Positions 22,273 to 31,696 of a stretch of 64,000 nt of DNA are shown here, in pieces. The stretch lies in assembly GCF_003240585.1 (NCBI RefSeq), contig NZ_PCDP01000036.1, positions 124,001-188,000 on the forward strand, in the 5' to 3' direction. This stretch comes from Arminella tubonensis. Lineage in GTDB: Bacteria; Pseudomonadota; Alphaproteobacteria; Rhizobiales; Rhizobiaceae. The stretch's first letter is position 1. Every line of letters starts with the position of its first letter. The notes under the pieces were generated by a model, which had not been told where the DNA came from, searched no databases, and saw only the letters and a program-made list of their open reading frames with translations. Made by a program: the position numbers and the translations under genes.

Positions 22273-25200
22273 GTGGCGATCATGTTCGTCAGAGCGCAGG
22301 TGATCAGCAGGGGAGCGGGACGCAGCATCGTCTCGGCCGCCGCCTATCGTCACCGCGCCCGGATGATGGACGACCAGGCTGGCACATCGTTCAGCTACCG
22401 CGGTGGATCGCGCGAACTGGTGCATGAGGAACTGGCGGTCCCGGATAAGATTCCCCCCTGGCTGAAGGCGGCCATCGACGGCAAGACGGTTGCCGCTGCC
22501 AGCGAGGCGCTGTGGAATGCGGTTGATGCCTTCGAGACCCGGGCCGACGCCCAGCTCGCGCGCGAGCTCATCATCGCCCTGCCGGAAGAGCTGACGCGGG
22601 CCGAGAATATCGCCCTGGTCCGTGAGTTCGTCGCAGACAATTTTACCTCGAAGGGCATGATCGCCGACTGGGTATTTCATGACAAGGACAGCAATCCGCA
22701 CATCCATCTGATGACGACGCTGAGGCCGCTGGCGGAGGAGGGGTTTGGGCAAAAGAAGGTGCCGGTGCTTGGCGCGGACGGCGAGCCGTTGCGCGTCGTT
22801 ACGCCGGATCGGCCGAACGGCAAGATCGTCTACAAGGTCTGGGCCGGCGACAAGGAAACGATGAAGGACTGGAAGATCGCCTGGGCCGAGACGGCCAATC
22901 AGCATCTGGCGCTTGCCGGTCATGATATCCGTCTCGACGGCCGCTCCTATGCCGAACAGGGGCTCGATGGCATCGCGCAAAAGCACCTTGGGCCGGAGAA
23001 AGCTGCGCTCGCCCGCAAGGGCATCGAGATGTATTTCGCGCCGGCCGATCTGGCGCGGCGGCAGAAGATGGCCGACCGGCTGCTGGCAGAGCCGGAGCTC
23101 CTGCTGAAGCAGCTCGGCAATGAGCGCTCCACCTTCGACGAGAGGGATATTGCCAAGGCGCTGCATCGCACTGTCGACGATCCCGTCGACTTCGCCAATA
23201 TCCGGGCGCGGCTGATGGCGTCGGACGAGCTGATCACGTTGAAGCCGCAACGGATCGACGCGCAGACCGGCAAGTCCTCGGAGCCGGCGATCTTCACGAC
23301 GCGCGAAATCCTTCGCATCGAATATGACATGGCGCAGTCGGCTGCAGTCCTGGCTAAGCGTACCGGCTTCGGTGTCGCCTATGCGGCGGTCGCCTCCGCC
23401 GTGCGACAGGTCGAAACGGCCGATCCGGAAAAGCCCATCAAACTGGATGCGGAACAGGTGGATGCTGTGCGCCACGTCACCGCCGACAATGGGATTGCGG
23501 CCGTCGTCGGTCTCGCCGGCGCCGGCAAGTCGACGCTGCTTGCCGCTGCACGCGTTGCCTGGGAAGGCGAGGGCCGCCTAGTGTTCGGCGCAGCGCTTGC
23601 CGGCAAGGCCGCGGAAGGGCTTGAAGACAGTTCTGGCATCAAGTCGCGCACGCTCGCCTCCTGGGAACTGGCCTGGGAAAATGGGCGCGATCTCCTGAAA
23701 CGGGGCGACGTCTTCGTCATCGATGAGGCCGGCATGGTGTCCTCGCAGCAGATGGCGCGTGTCCTGAAGGGGGTCGAGGATGCGAGGGCGAAAGCCGTCC
23801 TGGTCGGGGACGCCATGCAGCTGCAACCCATCCAGGCCGGTGCAGCGTTCCGCGCGATCAGCGATCGGATCGGCTTTGCCGAACTGGCCGGCGTGCGCCG
23901 CCAGCGCGAGGACTGGGCGCGCGAGGCTTCGCGTCTGTTCGCTCGTGGTGAGGTGGAAAAGGGTCTCGATGCCTATGCCGCGCATGGACGCCTTGTCGAG
24001 GCGGAGACGCGCGACGAAATCATCGGCCGCGTGGTTTCCGACTGGGCGGACGCGCGCCGTCGGCTGGTCCAAACATCCGGTGAGGGAGAAAACGGCTCTC
24101 GTCTTCGTGGCGACGAGTTGCTCGTGCTCGCCCACACCAATGATGACGTCCGCAAGCTGAACGAGTCGCTGCGCAAGGTCATGATGGACGACGGCGCGCT
24201 CACCGGCGCGCGCGAGTTCCTCACGGCGCGCGGGGTTCGCGAGTTCGCCGCAGGCGACCGCATCATCTTCCTCGAGAATGCTCGTTTCCTTGAGCCGCGG
24301 GCGCGTCGCCTCGGTCCGCAATATGTCAAGAACGGAATGCTCGGCACGGTCGTTGCGACTGGCGACAAACGCGCCGGCCCGCTGCTTGTCGTGCGTCTCG
24401 ACAACGGCCGCGACGTCGTCATCAGCGAGGGCAGCTATACCAATGTCGATCACGGCTATGCCGCGACCATTCACAAATCTCAAGGCGCAACCGTCGACCG
24501 GACTTTCGTGCTTGCCACCGGCATGATGGACCAGCATCTGACCTATGTGTCGATGACCCGCCATCGCGACCGCGTCGACCTCTATGCGGCCAAAGAAGAT
24601 TTCCAGCCGAAGCCGGAATGGGGCAGGGCGCGCGCAGATCATTCCGCCGGCGTCACCGGCGAGCTCGTCGAAACCGGAGAAGCAAAATTCCGTCCCGAAG
24701 ACAGGCAAGCCAAGGAAAGCCCTTACGCCGATGTGAAGACTGACGATGGAACCGTCCATCGCGTTTGGGGCGTCAGCCTACCAAGGGCGCTGGAGAAAGG
24801 CGGCGTCTCGGACGGCGACACGGTCACGCTTCGCAAGGATGGCGTCGAGACCGTGAAGGTGGACGTGACTGTCACCGATGAGGAGACAGGCGAGAAGCGA
24901 ACAGAGGAACGTCAGGTCGAACGCAATATCTGGACCGCGGAACAGGTTGAGACGGCTGATGCTCGGCAGGAACGGATCGAGCGCGAAAGCCACCGGCCGG
25001 AATTGTTCAAACAGCTTGTCGCGCGTCTTGGCCGCTCCGGCGCCAAGACGACGACGCTTGATTTCGAAACCGAGGAAGGTTACCAGGCGCATGCCCGCGA
25101 CTTCGCCCAGCGGCGCGGTATCGACACGGTCGCCGGGGTCGCGGCCGGGATGGAGAAGGGCGTTTCCCGGCGGCTGGCGTGGATCGCCGAGAGGCGCGGG

Positions 25201-26907
25201 AAGGTGGCGAGGCTTTGGGAGCGGGCGAGCGTCGCGCTTGGTTTTGCGATCGAACGGGAACGCAGCGTCTCGTACAACGAGTCCCGGGCGGAAGCCGTCT
25301 CGGCCGATAACTCGGTTGGTGGCTACCATCTGATCCCGTCGACCACCGCATTTGCTCGCAGCGTCGAGGAGGATGCGCGCCGTGCTCAGCTTTCGTCCGA
25401 ACGATGGAAGGAGCGGGAAGCGATCCTGCGGCCGGTTCTCGAGAACGTCTATCGCGATCCGGATGCGGCGCTGGTCGGCCTGAATGCGCTCGCATCGGAT
25501 TCCGCGATCGAGCCACGTAAGCTCGCCGACGATCTCGCGATCGCCCCGGACCGTCTCGGCCGCTTGCGCGGTTCCGATCTCATGGTCGACGGCCGGGCGG
25601 CACGCGATGAGCGCGCCGCCGCGATGGCGGCCTTCGACGACCTGTTGCCGCTGGCTCGCGCGCACGCGACGGAGTTCCGCCGGAATGAAGATCGCTTCCA
25701 GGATCGCGAGAAGACGCGCCGCGCGCGCATGTCCCTGTCGATCCCGGCGCTCTCGAAACGGGCGATGGCCCGTCTCGTCGAAATCGAGGCGGTGCGCAAT
25801 AACGGCGGCGAAGACGCCTATAAGACCGCATTCTCCTTTGCCGTCCAGAATCGTGAGATCGTCCAGGAGGTGAAGGCGGTGAGCGACGCGCTGACGGCAC
25901 GCTTCGGCTGGAGCGCGTTCACCGCAAAGGCCGACCCGATAGCCGAGCGCAATGTTGCCGAGCGCATGCCGGAAGACCTCGGTGATGAGCGCCGCGAAAA
26001 GCTGGTGCGCCTGTTCGAGGTTATCAGGCGCTTCGCGGACGAGCAGCATCTCACTGAGAAACAGGATCGATCGAAGATCGTCGCCGGTGCGAGTGTCGAG
26101 GCCGGAAAGGAGAGCATACCTACGCTTCCCATGCTCGCCGCCGTAACCGAGTTCAAGACGTCGGTGGACGATGAGGCGCACACACGGGTGCTTGCCGTCC
26201 CGCACTATCGCCATCACCGCGCAGCGCTTGCCGAGACCGCCGGGCGCATCTGGCGCGATCCCGCCGGCACCGTTGGCACGATCGAAGAACTGATCGTGAA
26301 AGGTTTTGCCGGCGAGCGGATCGCGGCGGCGGTGGCAAACGATCCCGCAGCCTACGGTGCGCTGCGCGGCTCCGATCGGATCATGGACAAGCTGCTCGCC
26401 GTCGGCCGGGAACGCAAGGAAGCGGTTCAGGCTGTGCCGGAGGCCGCAAGCCGGGTGCGTTCGCTCAGTGCATCCTGGGCCAGCGCCCTCGATGCGGAGA
26501 CGCAGGCGATCACCGAAGAGCGTCGGCGCATGACCGTTGCCATTCCCGGTATTTCGCCGGCGGCCGAAGAAGCACTTCATCATCTGGTTGCCGACCTGAA
26601 AAAGCAGAGACAAGAAAAGGCGAAGAGCGCCAGGATCGAGACCGCCGCTCGCTCTCTCGATCCTGACATCGCCCGAGAGTTCGCCGCTGTCAGCCGGGCG
26701 CTCGACGAGCGCTTCGGCAGAAACGCCATTCTTCGCGGCGAGGCGGATGTCATCAATCGCGTATCGCCGGCGCAGCGCCGCGCCTTCGAGGCGATGCGGG
26801 AGCGTCTGCAGGTCGTGCAGCAGACTGTGCGGACGCACGGCAGCCAGGAGATCATATCCGAACGCCAGCGCCGTGCCATCGATCGCGCCCGCGGTCTCAC
26901 CCGATAA
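22273..26907 (+). CDS. traA: TraA relaxase-helicase with tandem BID-like C-terminus (1544 aa)
   Basis: TraA nicks oriT, stays bound to the 5' end and pilots DNA into the recipient. The relaxase domain has the catalytic tyrosine Y25 (SAAAYRHRA) and the HUH metal site H136, H143, H145 (HDKDSNPHIHLM). A RecD/TraI-type helicase follows, with Walker A GLAGAGKST at about 413-421, VIDEAGM at about 480, and the C-terminal motifs TIHKSQGAT (about 733) and SMTRHRDR (about 760). After a linker, two related modules begin at about 1050 (VYRDPDAAL, then DRLGRLRGSDL) and about 1316 (IWRDPAGTV, then AAYGALRGSD). Both look like BID secretion-signal domains. The start is GTG 22273 with GGAG at 22263-22266, giving MAIMFVRAQV as in relatives. 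ATG 22282 is an alternative. Confidence 0.93.
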   Translation: MAIMFVRAQVISRGAGRSIVSAAAYRHRARMMDDQAGTSFSYRGGSRELVHEELAVPDKIPPWLKAAIDGKTVAAASEALWNAVDAFETRADAQLARELIIALPEELTRAENIALVREFVADNFTSKGMIADWVFHDKDSNPHIHLMTTLRPLAEEGFGQKKVPVLGADGEPLRVVTPDRPNGKIVYKVWAGDKETMKDWKIAWAETANQHLALAGHDIRLDGRSYAEQGLDGIAQKHLGPEKAALARKGIEMYFAPADLARRQKMADRLLAEPELLLKQLGNERSTFDERDIAKALHRTVDDPVDFANIRARLMASDELITLKPQRIDAQTGKSSEPAIFTTREILRIEYDMAQSAAVLAKRTGFGVAYAAVASAVRQVETADPEKPIKLDAEQVDAVRHVTADNGIAAVVGLAGAGKSTLLAAARVAWEGEGRLVFGAALAGKAAEGLEDSSGIKSRTLASWELAWENGRDLLKRGDVFVIDEAGMVSSQQMARVLKGVEDARAKAVLVGDAMQLQPIQAGAAFRAISDRIGFAELAGVRRQREDWAREASRLFARGEVEKGLDAYAAHGRLVEAETRDEIIGRVVSDWADARRRLVQTSGEGENGSRLRGDELLVLAHTNDDVRKLNESLRKVMMDDGALTGAREFLTARGVREFAAGDRIIFLENARFLEPRARRLGPQYVKNGMLGTVVATGDKRAGPLLVVRLDNGRDVVISEGSYTNVDHGYAATIHKSQGATVDRTFVLATGMMDQHLTYVSMTRHRDRVDLYAAKEDFQPKPEWGRARADHSAGVTGELVETGEAKFRPEDRQAKESPYADVKTDDGTVHRVWGVSLPRALEKGGVSDGDTVTLRKDGVETVKVDVTVTDEETGEKRTEERQVERNIWTAEQVETADARQERIERESHRPELFKQLVARLGRSGAKTTTLDFETEEGYQAHARDFAQRRGIDTVAGVAAGMEKGVSRRLAWIAERRGKVARLWERASVALGFAIERERSVSYNESRAEAVSADNSVGGYHLIPSTTAFARSVEEDARRAQLSSERWKEREAILRPVLENVYRDPDAALVGLNALASDSAIEPRKLADDLAIAPDRLGRLRGSDLMVDGRAARDERAAAMAAFDDLLPLARAHATEFRRNEDRFQDREKTRRARMSLSIPALSKRAMARLVEIEAVRNNGGEDAYKTAFSFAVQNREIVQEVKAVSDALTARFGWSAFTAKADPIAERNVAERMPEDLGDERREKLVRLFEVIRRFADEQHLTEKQDRSKIVAGASVEAGKESIPTLPMLAAVTEFKTSVDDEAHTRVLAVPHYRHHRAALAETAGRIWRDPAGTVGTIEELIVKGFAGERIAAAVANDPAAYGALRGSDRIMDKLLAVGRERKEAVQAVPEAASRVRSLSASWASALDAETQAITEERRRMTVAIPGISPAAEEALHHLVADLKKQRQEKAKSARIETAARSLDPDIAREFAAVSRALDERFGRNAILRGEADVINRVSPAQRRAFEAMRERLQVVQQTVRTHGSQEIISERQRRAIDRARGLTR

Positions 26908-26936
26908 CAAGTTTTTGACGAATGAAAGGAAAGCAC

Positions 26937-27206
26937 ATGGCAGAGCACGAAACGTCCTACGACGCGATCGTCCGAACCGAGATCGCCATCGAGATCCTCA
27001 ACCAGGCCCGGGCGATCGTCACCGCCCGCGTCTACGAGCTCGAGGATACCGATCCGGCGGCCGCCGTAGCGCTGCGCCAGCGGCGTCGCGGTCTCATCGA
27101 TGTGCAGCAGAGCCTTTCCGCCGATGATCGCGATGCCGTCGAGGACGTCATCGCGGTCTGGGGACCGCGCGTGCAGGAAGAGATCCGCTTCTGGGCGGAG
27201 TTCTGA
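26937..27206 (+). CDS. Small helical protein, candidate antitoxin of the zeta protein (89 aa)
   Basis: The ATG at 26937 follows GAAAGGAAAG. An upstream ATG at 26922 precedes that site and is less likely. The protein is entirely helical: TSYDAIVRTEIAIEILNQAR, then AAAVALRQRRRGLIDVQQSL, then DDRDAVEDVIAVWGPRVQEE. The size, acidic helices and position two bases before a zeta-toxin gene match epsilon-type antitoxins, which block the ATP site of zeta. Sequence similarity to epsilon is too weak to assert by eye. It follows traA by 29 bases and is probably in the traA operon. Confidence 0.65.
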   Translation: MAEHETSYDAIVRTEIAIEILNQARAIVTARVYELEDTDPAAAVALRQRRRGLIDVQQSLSADDRDAVEDVIAVWGPRVQEEIRFWAEF

Positions 27207-27208
27207 CC

Positions 27209-29674
27209 ATGGCGGAGGATCAGGCATCCGGCCCGCTCTCGCCGGAGAGGAACGAGCGCATTTTCCGCAATGACATTCTTCCCGATTATCTGCCAACGGC
27301 AAAGACGCCGGCAGAGCGGCCCCGCCTCATCCTGCTCGGCGGTCAGCCAGGCGCTGGGAAGACAGCGGTTCTGTTCGCAAGCCATGTGGAGCTTGAACAA
27401 TCGGGATCGACGATCCGTATCGTCGGCGACGATCTCAGATTTTACCATCCGCAGTTTCTCAGCTTCCAGCGACAGGATCCGGAGACGGCGTCGCAGTTCA
27501 CGCAAGCGGACGCCGGGCGATGGACGGAGAAGCTGCTGGCGGCGGCCGCGGAGCGTAAGGTGAACATTGTCTTCGAGACGACGATGCGCACCCCCGAAAA
27601 CGTCGCCCGCGTTATCGGCATGGCGCGTGACGCTGGTTACGAGGTCGAGGCCCGCACTGTTGCCGTCAATCCGCGCCTCAGCTGGCAGGGCAATCATGTT
27701 CGCTTCGAGGAAATGTTGCGCCTCGGCGACGCCGCGCGCATTCCGCCGCAGCATATCCATGACGCCGCCGTCGACGGGCTACGCATCAGCCTGGAGAAGA
27801 TCGAAAGCGAGCGCTTGGTTGATCGGGTGCAATTGCGCTCGCGCGGTGGCACGATCCTCTACGACAATGAGCTGCGGCAAGGCGAATGGTCGGATCGACC
27901 CGGCGCGAGGCAGGCATTGGAAGCGGAACAGGCTCGACCGATGACCCGTTCCGAGCTCCAACGCTTTGCCGACGACTGGAGCTATGTGCTGAGCCGGATG
28001 GAAGAACGAAGAGCCCCGGCGGATCGCATTGCCGAGGTTAAGACGCGCGCCGCCGATGATGTGAACTATCTGCTCACGCAACGCCGAGAAGCCGATGTCG
28101 ACGAGAATTCTCGTCGGAGCCGCACGATCTTCCAGAGTCGGGCCGATGCATTGGGCCTGTTCGTCGAACTCTACGACAATGCGGTGCGAGATGCAGAACG
28201 CCGGCCCATCGGCAATATAGAAGCCCATGCCACTGGCCGTCTGATGCAGACCTACATGACGCTGAAGCTGATCGAAGCCGTCCGCGATCTTGGCCTTCTG
28301 CTAGAGGGCGGGAAAATCGTTGCAACCCGAGCCATGGTCCAGGACAAGCGCGGAACGCAGGAGTTTCCGCACCGTTTGCCGGCGGACCTCGCCGTGGAAA
28401 CGTCGGACGGATCGCGCCGGCGGCTGACGGAGCATCTCGATGTTGCTCTCAATCGTGTCGCCGCCGACCGTGAAGTGTTCGGTCGAACCGACCGGCTTTC
28501 TCGCTTGGCCAATGTCGTGGATTCCTGGATGGACGCCGCTGGGATGCGGAAAGCCCTCGTGCGTGCCGCCAACGCGGTCGCAATCGGCGGCAGGTCGGCC
28601 GAGGCAGCAATGGCGGAGATCATCGAGCCGGGTTATGGCGCCGCTCTTGCCCATACCCGCGCTCGGCTTGACCGGAACATGGCAATCGCCGAGCGCGCCG
28701 TCATTGCAACAGCGATCAAGGACGCCAGCGGAGAGCCGTTTCGCGCCGTGCGGAACGATCTGCGGCTTCGGGCGGGCGATCTCGAAAACCGCGCCCGGGC
28801 GAAAGCCATGATGGAGGCAGTTCTGAACGAGACGGCGCGCCATTTGCAGTTCGATCCAGAACGGCGGAGGGAGGCTGATGAGTTTGTTCGCGGCATCGCT
28901 GATAATGAGCGCAGCCTCGGTGCGCGCCGATCGCCGGATCGAAAAAGCGTGCAATCCGAGGTTCTTGTGCCTGCACGGGACCTGCCTGACCTCACCGATG
29001 CGGAGATTGCCGATCGCTTGCGTGTTTCCTCCCGGCTCGCCAACAAGCGGGCGGAAATCGAAAACCTGTCACGGCTCGTGTTCGGCAACGGCCAGGCGGT
29101 CTCGGCGTCAGTCCAACAAATCGCCGATGCGCGCAGCGGCGCGGCGGCCCGCGATGATGTTCGCGCCGGCCGGCTTGGCGATATGGCCGGGGAGGGGAGG
29201 AAATGGTTGCGCGGGCCGAGCCCGGCACGCCAGACGGCCGAAGCCCATGCACCGCAGCTCGCCGCAGCGCTGGCGGATTACGGGCATGCGATGGATTTCG
29301 AGCGGCACCAGACCGTCTTACAGCATCGTGAGGAACAGGCGCGGCAGAAGGTGGAGATACCGCGCCCATCGGCAAGGCTGTCAGAAGTGCTAGCAACTGA
29401 GCGCCAAGAAGAAGTCCGTCGTCTGAACACGGACCCCGCTCTACGCCGTGAACTCGAGTCATTGGCGCTCGCCATCACCAAACGGCTATCGCCTTCCGAC
29501 AAAGCGGATTTGAGAGCAGGAAATGTCGCCAAGCTCACATCGTCGTACGGCATTAGCCGGGAGCAGGCGGATGCGCTGCGGGCTGTGCATGCCCGTGTTG
29601 GCTCTCTGCAAGAAAGAAATCTCCGGCAAAGTCGTGACGTTGCGCGCACAACCCAACTTGGCATCCGCCGGTGA
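27209..29674 (+). CDS. Zeta-toxin kinase with a C-terminal BID-like domain (821 aa)
   Basis: The N-terminal domain (about 35-240) is a zeta toxin, a kinase that phosphorylates UDP-amino sugars of peptidoglycan synthesis in characterised members. It has Walker A GGQPGAGKT at about 44-52, the substrate-binding DDLRFYHP, and FETTMRTP. A long helical middle follows. At about 600-700 the sequence LSRLVFGNGQAV, RAGRLGDMAGEGRKWLRG and QTAEAHAPQLAAALADYGHA matches the BID pattern (aromatic-x-G-N/D-P/G, then LG-M/L-x-G and a helical tail ending in Y). It resembles the C-terminal modules of TraA next door. A toxin joined to a type IV secretion signal, after a small putative antitoxin gene, parallels the Fic-BID toxin VbhT. 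The ATG at 27209 follows GGAG at 27197-27200. Confidence 0.8.
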   Translation: MAEDQASGPLSPERNERIFRNDILPDYLPTAKTPAERPRLILLGGQPGAGKTAVLFASHVELEQSGSTIRIVGDDLRFYHPQFLSFQRQDPETASQFTQADAGRWTEKLLAAAAERKVNIVFETTMRTPENVARVIGMARDAGYEVEARTVAVNPRLSWQGNHVRFEEMLRLGDAARIPPQHIHDAAVDGLRISLEKIESERLVDRVQLRSRGGTILYDNELRQGEWSDRPGARQALEAEQARPMTRSELQRFADDWSYVLSRMEERRAPADRIAEVKTRAADDVNYLLTQRREADVDENSRRSRTIFQSRADALGLFVELYDNAVRDAERRPIGNIEAHATGRLMQTYMTLKLIEAVRDLGLLLEGGKIVATRAMVQDKRGTQEFPHRLPADLAVETSDGSRRRLTEHLDVALNRVAADREVFGRTDRLSRLANVVDSWMDAAGMRKALVRAANAVAIGGRSAEAAMAEIIEPGYGAALAHTRARLDRNMAIAERAVIATAIKDASGEPFRAVRNDLRLRAGDLENRARAKAMMEAVLNETARHLQFDPERRREADEFVRGIADNERSLGARRSPDRKSVQSEVLVPARDLPDLTDAEIADRLRVSSRLANKRAEIENLSRLVFGNGQAVSASVQQIADARSGAAARDDVRAGRLGDMAGEGRKWLRGPSPARQTAEAHAPQLAAALADYGHAMDFERHQTVLQHREEQARQKVEIPRPSARLSEVLATERQEEVRRLNTDPALRRELESLALAITKRLSPSDKADLRAGNVAKLTSSYGISREQADALRAVHARVGSLQERNLRQSRDVARTTQLGIRR

Positions 29675-29694
29675 CAAGTACGTTGTTCGCGGCG

Positions 29695-30063
29695 TTATCG
29701 ACCGCCTGACCAGCTTCGTCTGAGGAGCGCGCGACTATTGAGCGCCCCGAATGTTGCGCCGTCGGCCGGATACCACTCGACGTCCTGTGCGTCGACAGGG
29801 GCGACGGCCGTAAGGTTTCCCTGCAGTATTACCCGGACGCCATAGAAGACGACCATGTCCTTGGCCTCAACCCGCATCTGCACCCCCGCGCTGGTCGGTC
29901 TCAGGATCGCGCGGGCGTCCTCGAAGGCAAGAACCTTGTCGGCCCCTGTCTGCCTGATCGACAGGCAGTGGCCGCGAGTACGCTCGCAGAGGTTTTCGAC
30001 AACGCCTTCAGCATGTGGGACCGGCACAAATGCTTCCGCGGCATGTTTGAACTTGACGGACAT
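29695..30063 (-). CDS. Possible DUF2218-like protein downstream of traI (122 aa)
   Basis: The ATG at 30063 lies 21 bases after the traI stop on the same strand, so it is probably the last gene of a traR-traI operon. The sequence contains VPVPHAEGVVENLCERTRGHCLSIRQTGADKVLAFEDARAILRPTSAGVQMRVEAKD and ends with DVEWYPADGATFGALNSR. The HA-x-x-x-x-x-LC start and the acidic-tryptophan end recall DUF2218 proteins, but the match is loose. Its 3' end meets the zeta gene convergently, 20 bases apart. Function is unknown. Confidence 0.55.
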   Translation of the reverse strand: MSVKFKHAAEAFVPVPHAEGVVENLCERTRGHCLSIRQTGADKVLAFEDARAILRPTSAGVQMRVEAKDMVVFYGVRVILQGNLTAVAPVDAQDVEWYPADGATFGALNSRALLRRSWSGGR

Positions 30064-30084
30064 CTTTCTACACCCCGCCGCCCG

Positions 30085-30750
30085 TCACGCCGAGAGCCGC
30101 GCCGGCTTGCGAACAACCTGCACAGGGTATTCAGGCCGCCGGTAGAGCGGTTCACCAATGCCGATCTTGCGGCGCATTGTGCAGAGGACCGGGCCTGAGA
30201 CTTCAAATACGCCGCAGCAAACCGGGAAGCGGCCGAAGCCATCAGACCGTCCGAGTTCGTCGAATTCGGCGCCGGCCTTCTGATAGACCCGCCGCATATG
30301 CGGCTCATAGTTTGAGATCATCGTTTGGATCCCATTGTCGAGCGCGACTTCGCAGAGCGCCAGAAGGAGCAAGCAGAAAGCGCGGTCTGGACGCATATCG
30401 GGAAAGTCGCGGGCAACCGCGTCCTCGTCGATGCACATCCGGGTGCCCTCCCAGATCCCAGGGGCAACAAGGTCGCAGGCGTCCGGAAATGTCTCGCGAA
30501 AAACATCGTAGAGGAGCGTTGGACCTGTCGTGGGCATCAGCCGGACCGAGCCATAAAGCTGTCGGCCTGTTTCGTCGCACCAGAGCAAATAGGCAGGATT
30601 GAGGTGGTCGTAGCGGTCTTGTTCGCGAGAGCCCGATACGATCACATCCCATCCCAAGCGATCGGCGAAGACTTTCTTTCGTAGGCGGAACGACTGATCG
30701 AGCAGCGTTGCATATTTATGATATTGGTGCGCTTGGACAAGAAGATACAT
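30085..30750 (-). CDS. traI: TraI, LuxI-type acyl-homoserine-lactone synthase (221 aa)
   Basis: It makes an N-acyl homoserine lactone from SAM and an acyl-ACP; the product activates TraR. All invariant LuxI residues are present: R24, F28, W34 (FRLRKKVFADRLGW), D45/D48 (EQDRYD), R70 (GSVRL), F84, E101 and R104 (IWEGTRM). The start is ATG 30750 with GGAGG just before it. A longer frame upstream overlaps that site and adds untypical residues. The gene follows traR by 75 bases on the same strand. In classical Ti plasmids traI instead heads the trb operon, so this arrangement is different. No TraR box is obvious upstream. Confidence 0.93.
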   Translation of the reverse strand: MYLLVQAHQYHKYATLLDQSFRLRKKVFADRLGWDVIVSGSREQDRYDHLNPAYLLWCDETGRQLYGSVRLMPTTGPTLLYDVFRETFPDACDLVAPGIWEGTRMCIDEDAVARDFPDMRPDRAFCLLLLALCEVALDNGIQTMISNYEPHMRRVYQKAGAEFDELGRSDGFGRFPVCCGVFEVSGPVLCTMRRKIGIGEPLYRRPEYPVQVVRKPARLSA

Positions 30751-30825
30751 GATTGCCTCCATCGTTTGACCAACAGGAGGATGCAGCCTTCGCCACAGGT
30801 GATAAATCTGCGGAGATCGGCTCAC

Positions 30826-31545
30826 TTAATTCTGGGTATTGCCATAGGGATTGATCAGGCGGAGCTGAATTGCCAGGGCGACCGTTGAAGCAATAGGACC
30901 GCTCCCCAACTTGTGTCGGGCGGACGTCAGATAGCGGCTCGTAGTGTGCTCGGACAATCCGAGAATGTCCGCGATCTCCTTGCTGGTTTTCCCAAGCGCC
31001 GTCCAATGCAGGCATTCCAGTTCGCGTCTGGCGAGTTGCGGGACCGGGTCGTGCTCTCCGTGCAATTCGAAAATCGCTTTCTTGTGGATCAGGAAGGCGA
31101 GCTTCATCCATTCGTGACGAAACCGCTCAACGACGGCTGTCCATTTTGCGGGTGGCTTGCTCGAATTCAGGGAGAACAGCGCACGCCGTTTTTTGTCCAC
31201 GATGGGGATTGAGTACCCGTTGGGGCCGAGACCGTGCGCTTGGGCGTCGAGGAGAAATTCGTGTGCACCTTGCGGGACCTCAACCTCACGCCAATCGAAA
31301 GGCAGCTGTCTGACGAGGCCCTCGCGAAGCACGGGATCGATTTTCGCATACCCGCGGATCAGGTATCGCGCAATCCACAGGTCGGGATACGTTGTTCGCA
31401 CGTAGGGGGTATCGACTACATCAGCTACGGTCAAAGCAAGGTGGTAAGTCAAAAAATCAATTCCGTATGCAGCTCCTAGGATGCGGAGAGCGTCGAAAAC
31501 GCTTGGCGCATCGGCGACTGCAAGAACGAGATCTTCAAAATCCAT
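30826..31545 (-). CDS. traR: TraR, LuxR-type quorum-sensing activator (239 aa)
   Basis: This is a transcription activator that binds the TraI product and switches on transfer genes. With the start at ATG 31545 the signal-binding residues fall exactly at the TraR numbering: W57 (PDLWIAR), Y61, D70 (KIDP) and W85 (FDWRE). The C-terminal LuxR helix-turn-helix is clear (LARRELECLHWTALGKTSKEIADILGLSEHTTSRYL). A TTG at 31551 is too close to the GGAG site. Upstream on the same strand lie aroE-like and aldolase genes, whose transcripts could read into traR. A short AT-rich stretch (31620-31660) could also provide its own promoter. Confidence 0.93.
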   Translation of the reverse strand: MDFEDLVLAVADAPSVFDALRILGAAYGIDFLTYHLALTVADVVDTPYVRTTYPDLWIARYLIRGYAKIDPVLREGLVRQLPFDWREVEVPQGAHEFLLDAQAHGLGPNGYSIPIVDKKRRALFSLNSSKPPAKWTAVVERFRHEWMKLAFLIHKKAIFELHGEHDPVPQLARRELECLHWTALGKTSKEIADILGLSEHTTSRYLTSARHKLGSGPIASTVALAIQLRLINPYGNTQN

Positions 31546-31619
31546 TTCCAAACTCCGTCAGAGCAACGATGGTCCCGGGACGCCCTGTCTCGCGGACAGA
31601 GCGACCGCCTGACAGAAAA

Positions 31620-31660
31620 GCATATACTCTAGTTATGGTATAACATATCACATACATAGC
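31620..31660 (-). promoter_or_regulatory. AT-rich candidate promoter region of traR
   Basis: Between the aroE-like stop and traR lies an A/T-rich island. Read leftward it gives TATGTGATATGTTATACCAT, with a small palindrome GTTAT-GGT-ATAAC (31632-31644). It suits -10 and operator elements. A weak 5-bp stem at 31585-31599 is the only hairpin, and no T-tract follows it. Confidence 0.35.
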
Positions 31661-31696
31661 CACTCGCTGGATGTCGTAGGTGATAGGAAACCTTGA

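Noticed and set aside
24778..26910. Long - strand frames (also 22102-23475 and 23578-24759) opposite traA
   Set aside because: They are shadows of a GC-rich gene with third-position bias; no ribosome sites or family motifs.
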